Below, piece by piece: positions 7,694 to 13,865 of a stretch of DNA of 23,671 nucleotides. The stretch's first letter is position 1, and every line of letters starts with the position of its first letter. This DNA is from DATMYQ01 sp035560935 (GTDB taxonomy: Bacteria; Bacillota; Negativicutes; Sporomusales; Sporomusaceae). Location of the stretch: contig DATMYQ010000360.1 in the NCBI GenBank assembly GCA_035560935.1, forward strand, positions 1-23,671. The letters run 5' to 3'. The position numbers and the translations under genes are program-made. The notes under the pieces were generated by a model. It searched no databases and had not been told where the DNA came from. It was given only the letters and a program-made list of their open reading frames with translations.

Positions 7694-8494
7694 ATGCAAA
7701 TCGACAATAGTGGGTTGTTGCTATCCTCCTATCGGGAAAATTTGGCCGCAATGAACAAAGCACAGGAACGGATTGCCAGCGGGAAAAAGGTAAACAGTGC
7801 GGCGGATAATCCGGCGGCGCTGGTGATTTTGCAAGGGATGACCAGCCAAATTAACGGCTTGGATCAGGCATATGAAAATACTCAAAATGCAATTTCTTTG
7901 TTAAATACTGCGGAAGGCGGCATGTCCGGCAGCACGGATGTGTTGCAACGGATGCGGGAATTGAATTTGCAGGCTTCCAACGGAGTGCTGACGGATGAAG
8001 ATCGCAGTTATATTCAACAAGAGATGAATCAGCTGGGAGCGCAGCTTGACAGTACGGCGGCTGCCACGCAATTTAACGGTAGTTCTTTGCTGGATGGCTC
8101 TTTGTCAGGTATGGTGGTGCAGTCTGGTGCGAATCAGGGACAGAACCTGTTGGCGGCCATAGGGAATATGTCTTCTGCCGCATTGGGAATCAATGCGGAT
8201 GTATCGACACAGTCGGCGGCAGCAGCCGGCCTGGAATCCGTTGATGCGGGTTTGCAGCAAGTTTCTTCGGCGCGGTCCGGAGTGGGAGCGTTGACCAATA
8301 GTCTGGGGTTTGCCGCCGATAACGCGCAGCAGACATCGGCCAATCTTCAGGCTGCGGCATCTCAACTGGGTGACGCGGATATTGCCGCTGAGGCCACTCA
8401 GTATCAACAGGCCAAAATTCAGCTATACGCTACGGTGATGATGATGTCCAAAACCATGGACCAGCAAAAAAATTCATTATCGCTGCTGATGTGA
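7694..8494 (+). CDS. Short flagellin-like protein
   Basis: Flagellin-family filament or cap-like protein, 266 residues. Its N-terminal D0/D1 region has the family pattern: AQERIASGKKVNSAADNPAA, ISLLNTAEGGMSGSTDVLQR and MRELNLQASNGVLTDEDRS, then QFNGSSLLDGS. The C-terminal D1/D0 helix (SLGFAADNAQQTSANLQAAA ... DADIAAEATQYQ) ends KNSLSLLM. It lacks a D2/D3 insert. The start MQIDNSGLLLSS is unlike the usual MRINHNIxALNT. GTG 7685, ATG 7688 and ATG 7694 are in frame. AAGGCGGTG (7679-7687) gives proper spacing only for 7694. A terminator-like hairpin follows. No flagellar biosynthesis gene is near, so this is an orphan copy: a minor flagellin, a hook-filament-junction-like protein or a secreted derivative. 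I see no sigma-28 promoter. Confidence 0.85.
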   Translation: MQIDNSGLLLSSYRENLAAMNKAQERIASGKKVNSAADNPAALVILQGMTSQINGLDQAYENTQNAISLLNTAEGGMSGSTDVLQRMRELNLQASNGVLTDEDRSYIQQEMNQLGAQLDSTAAATQFNGSSLLDGSLSGMVVQSGANQGQNLLAAIGNMSSAALGINADVSTQSAAAAGLESVDAGLQQVSSARSGVGALTNSLGFAADNAQQTSANLQAAASQLGDADIAAEATQYQQAKIQLYATVMMMSKTMDQQKNSLSLLM

Positions 8495-8516
8495 AACGTG
8501 CGACAGGGAGGCTAGT

Positions 8517-8570
8517 ATGGCAGCTCAATTAAATATAACCGCGCCGCGTGACAGGCGCGGTTTCTTTTGA
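8517..8570 (+). CDS. 17-codon ORF with strong RBS, overlapping a terminator-like hairpin (candidate leader peptide)
   Basis: ATG 8517 follows GGGAGG (8505-8510) with 6-base spacing and encodes MAAQLNITAPRDRRGFF, then TGA (8568-8570). The last ten codons are the hairpin 8537-8562. The stop overlaps the TTG at 8567 in the -1 frame (TTGA). Three readings are possible: a leader peptide whose translation melts the hairpin and couples to the next gene; the true N-terminus of the next protein joined by a -1 frameshift or a sequencing error; or chance. The well-placed RBS, and the absence of any RBS for the next gene, argue against chance. Confidence 0.4.
   Translation: MAAQLNITAPRDRRGFF
8537..8566 (+). 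terminator. Intrinsic-terminator-like hairpin after the flagellin-like gene
   Basis: AACCGCGCC (8537-8545) pairs perfectly with GGCGCGGTT (8554-8562), with an 8-base loop, followed by TCTTTT. It is a GC-rich 9-bp stem with a modest U-run, 42 bases after the flagellin stop. It also lies inside the 17-codon ORF, so it may act as a conditional terminator. Confidence 0.65.
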
Positions 8571-9277
8571 ACGGGCCGGTGCCGCCGACAAAACCGTCGG
8601 CGCCGACACCACCCAGTATGAACTTTAAAGCGGTTACTGGCAAAAACGAGACGGAAACGCCGACCGAGACGCCTGCGATTGGTGTTCCGACAGTGAAAAC
8701 CACTACCGGTAAAACGGGAAAAGACGGTGAGACACCGGTTTTGGGAAACCCAGCCGCTACGACGGTCGGAACCGAAAAAAGCGGCGTCGGCGTTGATAAA
8801 AATGCAGCGATTCTCAAAGAGGCAGCTGCCGCAGCGCCGGCTGCCGACGGGACCGCGACATCGGTGATTCCGTCGGATAGTTTAAAGCGAAGCCAGATGA
8901 CGCCGCCTCCGGCCCGGGAAGAAATCGCCGTCCCGGCGCCGCTGCCGCCGGTGCCGGGAGTGGGGACGGCCAGCGGTTGGGGTTTCTTTTTCCTGGTTGT
9001 TTTTTGTGTGGCGGCGATAATAGTGTTTTTTGCCCAGCGCCATTCTGAAGAAAAACCAATGGCTGAGCAGACCGCTGAAAACGAGGTGAAATCGGGCGCG
9101 GCTCCCAAACAGAAACCAAAACCGGAACGCCGGAAAATTATTGACTATGGTGGTGACAACACCCGGGAAGTCGTGGATCTGATCAGCGCGCCGCTGGATG
9201 TGGAGACGGTACCGCAGCCGCAGCGGAAAAATGATTTTAAACCGGAGCCCAATGGGAATTTTGAAATACGCGTGTGA
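8567..9277 (+). CDS. Pro/Thr/Ala-rich single-span membrane protein of unknown function
   Basis: A 236-residue product that I do not recognise. Residues 1-138 are low-complexity (Pro, Thr, Ala, Gly, Lys) with no signal peptide. A single hydrophobic span, WGFFFLVVFCVAAIIVFFAQ, lies at about 143-162. A charged tail of about 74 residues follows (EEKPMAEQTAENE, KPKPERRKIIDYGGDN) and ends NGNFEIRV. The start is uncertain. TTG 8567 has no RBS but overlaps the stop of the preceding 17-codon ORF. ATG 8618 is also in frame and also lacks an RBS. Coupled translation or frameshift fusion to the short ORF is likely. The layout (disordered arm, one span, charged tail) superficially resembles FliO, but no FliO motif is seen and I would not name it so. 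A terminator follows. Confidence 0.6.
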   Translation: MNGPVPPTKPSAPTPPSMNFKAVTGKNETETPTETPAIGVPTVKTTTGKTGKDGETPVLGNPAATTVGTEKSGVGVDKNAAILKEAAAAAPAADGTATSVIPSDSLKRSQMTPPPAREEIAVPAPLPPVPGVGTASGWGFFFLVVFCVAAIIVFFAQRHSEEKPMAEQTAENEVKSGAAPKQKPKPERRKIIDYGGDNTREVVDLISAPLDVETVPQPQRKNDFKPEPNGNFEIRV

Positions 9278-9303
9278 AATTTCTCCTTGGGAAATTTATC
9301 TAG

Positions 9304-9348
9304 AAAAGCCGTCCGGCAGGCCGTTTTGGGGCCTAGGGCGGCTTTTTT
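9304..9348 (+). terminator. Rho-independent terminator after the Pro/Thr-rich membrane protein
   Basis: AAGCCGTCC (9306-9314) pairs with GGGCGGCTT (9336-9344), and inner AGGCC pairs with GGCCT. The stem is followed by a T-run (9343-9348). It lies 26 bases after the stop codon at 9277. Confidence 0.85.
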
Positions 9349-9689
9349 ACGCAAAGGATGGACAAAAGTATTTGTGAAAAGAAAGACAATGTAAAGGGAA
9401 ATGAGAAAAAATGGCGAATAGTTGCAAAGAAAGGTGGTGAGCGACGAAAAATGTACGGCGATGGAATGACTGCCGATCTTTTGGCACTGAGTGCTGGCTT
9501 GTGAAGACTGAATGTGAAGTTTTTTACAACTTTCATCGATATAAGAAATAAGGAGGCTTCTGGCGCTCAGTGAGGACAACTGTACGTTTCACCGTCGGGT
9601 GGATTTAACGGTAATTTTACGCACCGTTAACGTTACCAGGACAAAAAACGTTTACAATGAAATCATCAACGGAGGAAAGGGCTGAACTT
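9349..9689. other. Intergenic stretch, mostly AT-rich, no confident gene
   Basis: About 340 bases between the terminator and the small basic protein. It contains a 17-codon ORF (9450-9503, MYGDGMTADLLALSAGL) with a distant AAAGGTGG, and an isolated AAGGAGG at 9550-9556 with no usable ATG after it. It also holds a frame open to 9685 without a good start codon, and the inverted-repeat cluster at 9605-9637. An alternative ATG at 9657 for the next gene lies at its right end. I see no known RNA or mobile element. Confidence 0.5.
9605..9637. promoter_or_regulatory. Inverted-repeat operator candidate upstream of the small basic protein
   Basis: TTAACGGT (9605-9612) and ACCGTTAA (9623-9630) are exact inverted copies 10 bases apart. 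The second runs into GTTAACGTTACC (9626-9637), which contains the palindrome GTTAAC. A TACAAT (9653-9658) about 15 bases downstream could be a -10 element, but no good -35 is present. The arrangement suggests an activator or repressor site. Confidence 0.4.
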
Positions 9690-9932
9690 ATGGCGATTTG
9701 GCAAGTAAGTCTCGATACGAGAGAAACTACTCAATATCGAAAATGGTTGAAAAGTCGCGGTTTCATCTCAGCAAACTATTTCTCGAGCAACGGATTCGAC
9801 CTGGCAGAAATGCGCAAAATGGCTAAAGCAGGGAAAATGGATGCAGTTCGCTGCGTCACCGGACAATCTGTTCGGTGGTATTATCCCGAACATCAGGCGG
9901 AATTAGCCCGACTCAAAGGAGAGCTTTCCTAA
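9690..9932 (+). CDS. Small basic protein of unknown function (80 aa), possibly DNA-binding
   Basis: I do not recognise a family. The product MAIWQVSLDTRETTQYRKWL... is basic and predicted mostly helical. The stretch DLAEMRKMAKAGKMDAVRCV, followed by an aromatic SVRWYY, loosely recalls the recognition-helix and wing region of small excisionase/MerR-like winged-helix proteins. That is an impression only. ATG 9690 follows GGAGGAAAGGG (9671-9681). An in-frame ATG at 9657 would add 11 residues but has no RBS. The inverted repeats just upstream would fit autoregulation if it binds DNA. It stands alone, followed by a hairpin at 10000-10037. Confidence 0.55.
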   Translation: MAIWQVSLDTRETTQYRKWLKSRGFISANYFSSNGFDLAEMRKMAKAGKMDAVRCVTGQSVRWYYPEHQAELARLKGELS

Positions 9933-10313
9933 CGAGTGGAAATTTTCGATGATGGAGGATGAAAAAATGGCGTTGGTAATGGAACGCCGGTTATATTGCA
10001 ACAGAAGAAAAACCTCTTCAGCGGTTTTTCTTCTGTTATACCAGGGAATAAAAACGCAGCGTTATGAAAAACGGTTTGCGTGTTTTTTATTTAGGCGGAA
10101 ATTCGTGTGCCATCGGCAATATGAAAGCGGCAGAACGGTATGTGGTGTGATCCGACAACGCATATGGCGGGGGTACATTTGGTTCAAAGTTTGGTTTGGT
10201 CTTCTAACGGAGAGAAGTCGGATTTTTGCAGGAGTCGACTGGCAAAATGTCGAAGGTGTGGTGGATGAAGAGTCAAGGTGCGATTATAGAGATAGAATGG
10301 TGGTGAAAGGACC
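9933..10313. other. 380-base spacer before the SpoIIE-type receptor; no convincing gene
   Basis: The stretch contains a strong hairpin near its left end and one 117-codon open frame (ATG 9967, stop 10315-10317) preceded by GGAGG (9954-9958). Its translation is rich in Cys, Arg, Trp and Phe and looks non-biological beyond about 25 codons. Its TGA stop overlaps the TTG start of the receptor gene (TTGA), so a translated leader coupling into that gene cannot be excluded. No clear promoter was found. Confidence 0.4.
10000..10037. terminator. 15-bp perfect hairpin after the small basic protein
   Basis: AACAGAAGAAAAACC (10000-10014) pairs exactly with GGTTTTTCTTCTGTT (10023-10037), with an 8-base loop. 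The descending arm is T-rich but no T-run follows (ATACCAGG). It could be a terminator of the small gene, an attenuator for the downstream receptor gene, or both. Confidence 0.5.
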
Positions 10314-13082
10314 TTGAAATGGTCTGGACGGTTCCGGTTTTGGCTCAGTCTGGCTTTACTGGCAGCAATTTGCCAATGGAACTGTCCGGGCCTGGCTGCT
10401 GACAGTGAGAATACGCTTCGCGTGGTAATGGATGACAACTATCCGCCCTATGTATTCCGAAACCAGACAGGCGCTTTGGAAGGAATTCTTGTGGACCAAT
10501 GGAAACTCTGGGAAGAGAAAACCGGCGTTGCTGTAAAAATCTTTGCCGGCGACTGGGGTGAATCCATCGAAGCCATGCGGCAAGGGCAATTTGATGTCAT
10601 TGATACCATTTTCATCAGCGAGGAGCGACAACGCTTTTTAGATTTTTCACAACCGTATGCCACTCTTGACGTTGCTATCTTTTTCCATCGGAATATTTCC
10701 GGAATTAATGGGATCGACTCGCTAAAAGGTTTTCGGGTGGGTGTTAAACGGGGTGACTATATTACGAACTTACTCCGGCAACGGGGAATTACCGACTTGG
10801 TGGAGATGGGCAGTTATGAGGCGATGATTCAAGCGGCGCAGAACCAGCAATTAGTGGTATTTGTCATGGATAAACCACCGGCGCTTTATTATTTATATAA
10901 ATTGGGGCTGGATAAAGAATTCAGATATTCACCGGCGATTCATACCGGCGAGTTTCATCGGGCGGTGCGTAAAGGAGACAGCGCAACGCTGACGTTGGTG
11001 GAACACGGTTTTGCAATGATTTCCAGCAAAGAATATGCAGTTATCGAAGAACGCTGGCAAGGTACGCCGCTGCTGCGGCGGCTTGGAGAAGCCGCCGGGG
11101 GAGCGTTGGTCGCAGTAGCGGTGCTTCTGGCTATTCTTGCGCTGTGGAGTATGATGCTGCGCCGGTCTGTGTCCAGAAAAACACTGGAATTAAATCACTA
11201 TATTGCTGCTCTGGAGAAAAGTGAAAATCGATTGCGGGGTCTTTTTGATCATATGCAAAGCGGCTTTAGTTATTACCAGCTGATTTTTGATGCAGACGGT
11301 ACGCCGGTTGACGCTCGATTTTTAGAGGCCAACAAAGCCTACGAGGCGCTCTTCCGGTTTCGCGGCGAAGAACTCATTGGCCGACGGATGACAGAGGTCT
11401 TTCCTGATGCGGCCGGCCGCTACCAGGAGGTGCTGCGTATCGTTAATCGCGTGGTGAATACCGGAACACCAGTGACTTTTGAACGATTCAGTCCCAGTTA
11501 TCACCTGTGGATCCGTTATTCTCTGTATAGTCCGGAAACCGGTTACTTAGCTGTTTTGTCGGAAAATGTCACCGATGCCCGGCGGGCGGAAGAAACCATT
11601 CGTGAAAGTGTGGCTCGTTACCGGGCGATCATGCAACAGTCATCCGATGCCATAGCAATTATTGATCTGCAACACCGGTGCCTGTTGGAAGTGAATGATC
11701 GCTGGCTGACTATGTTGGGATATGAGCCGGAAGACATCAAAGATCGTTTGGCGGATGAGTTTTTTGTGGAACCGACAGAAACCATTGAACAGATGGTGAA
11801 GGAGGTGGTGCAACAAGGTGCGACAGTTGTGACACTGCATCGCAACCGGCACAAAAATGGCCAGATTATTGAGGTGGAACGGTCAGCGGCCGTCATTCGT
11901 TTTTCTGGCAAGAAAGTATTAATGGTTGTTGACCGGGATGTATCGGCTCAACGCCGCCTGCAAAGGCAGCTAACAAAGGATCTGATGCTGGCAGCGGATG
12001 TTCAGCGGGGGTTGCTGCCGGACTGCTTTTCGGATGCTGTGTTTCGAGTGGAAACCATTTATGAGCCGTTTCATGTGGTCAGTGGTGATTTTTACGATTA
12101 TGCGTGGGATTATCGCCGTAACCGCTTTTGCGGATTGCTATTGGATGTGGTGGGACATGGGGTGGCCAGTTCGTTGCAAACGCTGGCAGTCAGTGTTCTA
12201 TATCGGCAAATTGCGGAAAAATCCATGGGACTGGCGGAAAAATTGAAATGGATGAATCGCCATATGTTGCAATACTTTCCGGAAGATATGTATGCAGCGG
12301 CGTTGATATTTGAATTTGACATAAAAGATCATACGCTGCATTATGCCACTGCGGGCATTTATGGCTTTCTTTCCGACACGGATGCGCTGCCGACCTGGAA
12401 TACCAGTCCGGGTTCGCTGCTGGGTATTGACGCGGCGCCGGAATATTATGAACACCAGTTGCCCGTTCAAAACGGCGATGCGTTTTATTTCCTTAGCGAC
12501 GGCATCCAAGATTTGCTACCCAATCCAGCCCGCTTTAATACCACTGATTTTACCGCGACGGTTAGTAGCCTGCGTCAACTGGTAGCGGGAAACGAGCGGC
12601 GGGACGACTGCTCTGCTATTTGTATCCGGGTAGGGGGCGAACGGAAATTCCCCTTGCAAATGATCTTTCGAAAGGAAAAAACAGATCTGGACAAACGATG
12701 GCGTTTGCACCAGATGCTGCGGCGGCTGACCGGCGAGGAAGAGCCGAAGGTCTGTGTAGCCTTGGGAGAAGCGATCATGAATGGAATGCAATATGGAACG
12801 GAAGTACGGATCCGCATCAACGTGATTGGTGAATGGCTACTATTACGGGTACGTGATAATGGACCCGGATTTGCCGGTAGAGCGTTGGTGGCCCGTTATA
12901 CCAATGATCAAAGTTTGTACCGGTTTGAAGAGCATTTGCTGGAAGAACATGGACGAGGCATTCCGATCATGCTGGCTTGGACAGACCGGGTAATATATAA
13001 TCGTGAGGGAACAGAAGTGCTGCTGGTAAAGCACTTGAACCGGGATAGGGACGTACCGGATGAACAACAGAAAGGAGTCTGA
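10314..13082 (+). CDS. Periplasmic-binding-domain receptor with PAS domains, SpoIIE/PP2C phosphatase and GHKL kinase domain
   Basis: A 922-residue transmembrane regulator. Residues 1-29 are a signal peptide. Residues about 33-250 form an extracellular solute-binding (SBP_bac_3, amino-acid type) domain, opening LRVVMDDNYPPYVFRNQTGA. A single span lies at about 262-282. Two PAS-like segments follow (about 300-420 and 428-548). A PP2C/SpoIIE phosphatase (about 560-775) shows metal-binding SGDFYD (near 588), DVVGHG (near 610) and a terminal RRDDCSAICIRV. A C-terminal GHKL ATPase (about 790-910) resembles RsbW-type anti-sigma kinases: N-box ALGEAIMNGMQYG, G1 DNGPGF and EEHGRGIPIM. Phosphatase and kinase for a STAS antagonist would thus be in one chain, controlled by a periplasmic ligand. 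No STAS or sigma gene is adjacent. The start is TTG 10314, with GGTGG/AAAGG upstream; the signal peptide supports it. The guanylate-kinase-like gene follows after 5 bases. Confidence 0.88.
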   Translation: MKWSGRFRFWLSLALLAAICQWNCPGLAADSENTLRVVMDDNYPPYVFRNQTGALEGILVDQWKLWEEKTGVAVKIFAGDWGESIEAMRQGQFDVIDTIFISEERQRFLDFSQPYATLDVAIFFHRNISGINGIDSLKGFRVGVKRGDYITNLLRQRGITDLVEMGSYEAMIQAAQNQQLVVFVMDKPPALYYLYKLGLDKEFRYSPAIHTGEFHRAVRKGDSATLTLVEHGFAMISSKEYAVIEERWQGTPLLRRLGEAAGGALVAVAVLLAILALWSMMLRRSVSRKTLELNHYIAALEKSENRLRGLFDHMQSGFSYYQLIFDADGTPVDARFLEANKAYEALFRFRGEELIGRRMTEVFPDAAGRYQEVLRIVNRVVNTGTPVTFERFSPSYHLWIRYSLYSPETGYLAVLSENVTDARRAEETIRESVARYRAIMQQSSDAIAIIDLQHRCLLEVNDRWLTMLGYEPEDIKDRLADEFFVEPTETIEQMVKEVVQQGATVVTLHRNRHKNGQIIEVERSAAVIRFSGKKVLMVVDRDVSAQRRLQRQLTKDLMLAADVQRGLLPDCFSDAVFRVETIYEPFHVVSGDFYDYAWDYRRNRFCGLLLDVVGHGVASSLQTLAVSVLYRQIAEKSMGLAEKLKWMNRHMLQYFPEDMYAAALIFEFDIKDHTLHYATAGIYGFLSDTDALPTWNTSPGSLLGIDAAPEYYEHQLPVQNGDAFYFLSDGIQDLLPNPARFNTTDFTATVSSLRQLVAGNERRDDCSAICIRVGGERKFPLQMIFRKEKTDLDKRWRLHQMLRRLTGEEEPKVCVALGEAIMNGMQYGTEVRIRINVIGEWLLLRVRDNGPGFAGRALVARYTNDQSLYRFEEHLLEEHGRGIPIMLAWTDRVIYNREGTEVLLVKHLNRDRDVPDEQQKGV

Positions 13083-13087
13083 ACAGT

Positions 13088-13648
13088 ATGAACAGAGTAT
13101 ATGCAATTATGGGGCCGCCGGCTTCGGGGAAAAGTGCCATTGTCAAGGAGGTTTGTCGCTACGGGGTAAAGGAGATGATCAGTCATACCACCCGTAAACC
13201 GGAGCGGGGTGAACAAAATGGCGTGGACTATTATTTCGTGACCGAAGAAGAATTAAGCAAAATCCAGTTGGTGGAACGCATTCAATACTCCGGCTATTAT
13301 TACGCCCTGAGTAAGGACGAAGTCATGAAAACAGTGAAACAATGTCCGGTCAGTGTGGTTGCTGTGGACAGACATGGTATGACGCAAATGAAAAAGATTA
13401 TGGGCGAGAGAGTCACATCGATTTATATTATGGTGGACAAGGCGACGATCATTGAACGGATTACCGAACAGGGCGGAAATTTGGAACAAATGAAACGACG
13501 GATTGAGTATGCGGAAAAAGAAGGAGAATTTGATGACTGGAAAATTGCCGATCATGTGGTAAAAAATACCGGATCACTGGAATTGGCGGCCCGCCAGGTA
13601 TTGGCAATTATGGGTCTGGTTTTGCCGACGGTACCGGCGAAAGCATAA
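13088..13648 (+). CDS. Divergent guanylate-kinase-like P-loop protein
   Basis: A 186-residue nucleoside monophosphate kinase-fold protein. The Walker A GPPASGKS spans 9-16. The GMP-binding block SHTTRKPERGEQNGVDYYFV (32-51) keeps Ser32, Arg36, Arg40 and Tyr49. Glu63 and Tyr71/72 align with canonical ligands, and VAVDRHG keeps Asp94. Differences from housekeeping Gmk are YYYA for NYYG, VDRHG for the usual D-x-Q-G, and a lid reading RITEQGGNLEQMKRRI that lacks one of the usual arginines. It is therefore probably a paralog that phosphorylates a nucleotide or has a regulatory role. AAAGGAG (13070-13076) precedes ATG 13088, 5 bases after the receptor stop, so the two are co-transcribed and likely functionally linked. 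A true gmk should exist elsewhere in the genome. Confidence 0.8.
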   Translation: MNRVYAIMGPPASGKSAIVKEVCRYGVKEMISHTTRKPERGEQNGVDYYFVTEEELSKIQLVERIQYSGYYYALSKDEVMKTVKQCPVSVVAVDRHGMTQMKKIMGERVTSIYIMVDKATIIERITEQGGNLEQMKRRIEYAEKEGEFDDWKIADHVVKNTGSLELAARQVLAIMGLVLPTVPAKA

Positions 13649-13652
13649 ATGG

Positions 13653-13669
13653 CTACGGCAAATCCGTAG
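13653..13669 (+). repeat. Small hairpin after the guanylate-kinase-like gene
   Basis: CTACGG-CAAAT-CCGTAG is a perfect 6-bp stem immediately after the stop codon, with no T-run. It may contribute to mRNA end stability. Confidence 0.3.
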
Positions 13670-13726
13670 TATACCGACGCTAAAAGTCGCTTATTACCGT
13701 ATGTCAATGGGCATTTGCTGATGAGC

Positions 13727-13759
13727 GGGGTTACTCTTGTCAGCAACAAGAGTAACCCC
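13727..13759 (+). terminator. 13-bp hairpin terminator candidate for the receptor/kinase operon
   Basis: GGGGTTACTCTTG (13727-13739) is exactly complementary to 13747-13759, with a 7-base loop. The downstream bases (CTCGTATTTAC) have only a weak T-tract. The position, between an operon end and a new promoter, supports termination. Confidence 0.6.
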
Positions 13760-13798
13760 CTCGTATTTACAGAAAGAGTAATAAAAAGGGAAAAAAGG

Positions 13799-13827
13799 TT
13801 GATTTTCATAGACGACCGGTCTAATAT
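13799..13827 (+). promoter_or_regulatory. Promoter with embedded palindrome upstream of the ferredoxin-nitroreductase
   Basis: TTGATT (13799-13804) and TAATAT (13822-13827) are spaced by exactly 17 bases, 39 bases before the start codon. The spacer and -10 contain TAGAC-N5-GTCTA (13809-13823), with an internal perfect GACCGGTC (13814-13821). A palindrome covering the -10 is a classic repressor site. TetR-family regulators of electrophile- or redox-responsive reductases often use such sites (recalled, not checked). Confidence 0.6.
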
Positions 13828-13865
13828 ATAAAAGTAACCTAAAACAAATCAAAGGAGGTCATTGG

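Noticed and set aside
9450..9503. 17-codon ORF MYGDGMTADLLALSAGL
   Set aside because: The RBS-like AAAGGTGG is too distant and nothing else supports translation.
9145..9579. 144-codon open frame on the minus strand
   Set aside because: It overlaps the 3' end of the Pro/Thr-rich protein gene, its terminator and an AT-rich spacer. It has no convincing RBS, and the hydrophobic Phe/Ser-rich translation looks like AT-rich spacer.
9599..9685. 28-codon GTG frame ending just before the small basic protein, open further upstream toward an isolated AAGGAGG
   Set aside because: No RBS at the GTG, no ATG/GTG/TTG correctly spaced after the AAGGAGG, and the frame covers the inverted repeats.
9967..10317. 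117-codon open frame with an RBS before the SpoIIE-type receptor
   Set aside because: Not called as a gene because the translation is abnormally rich in Cys, Arg and Trp and contains a hairpin. It is kept only as a possible translated leader in the findings.
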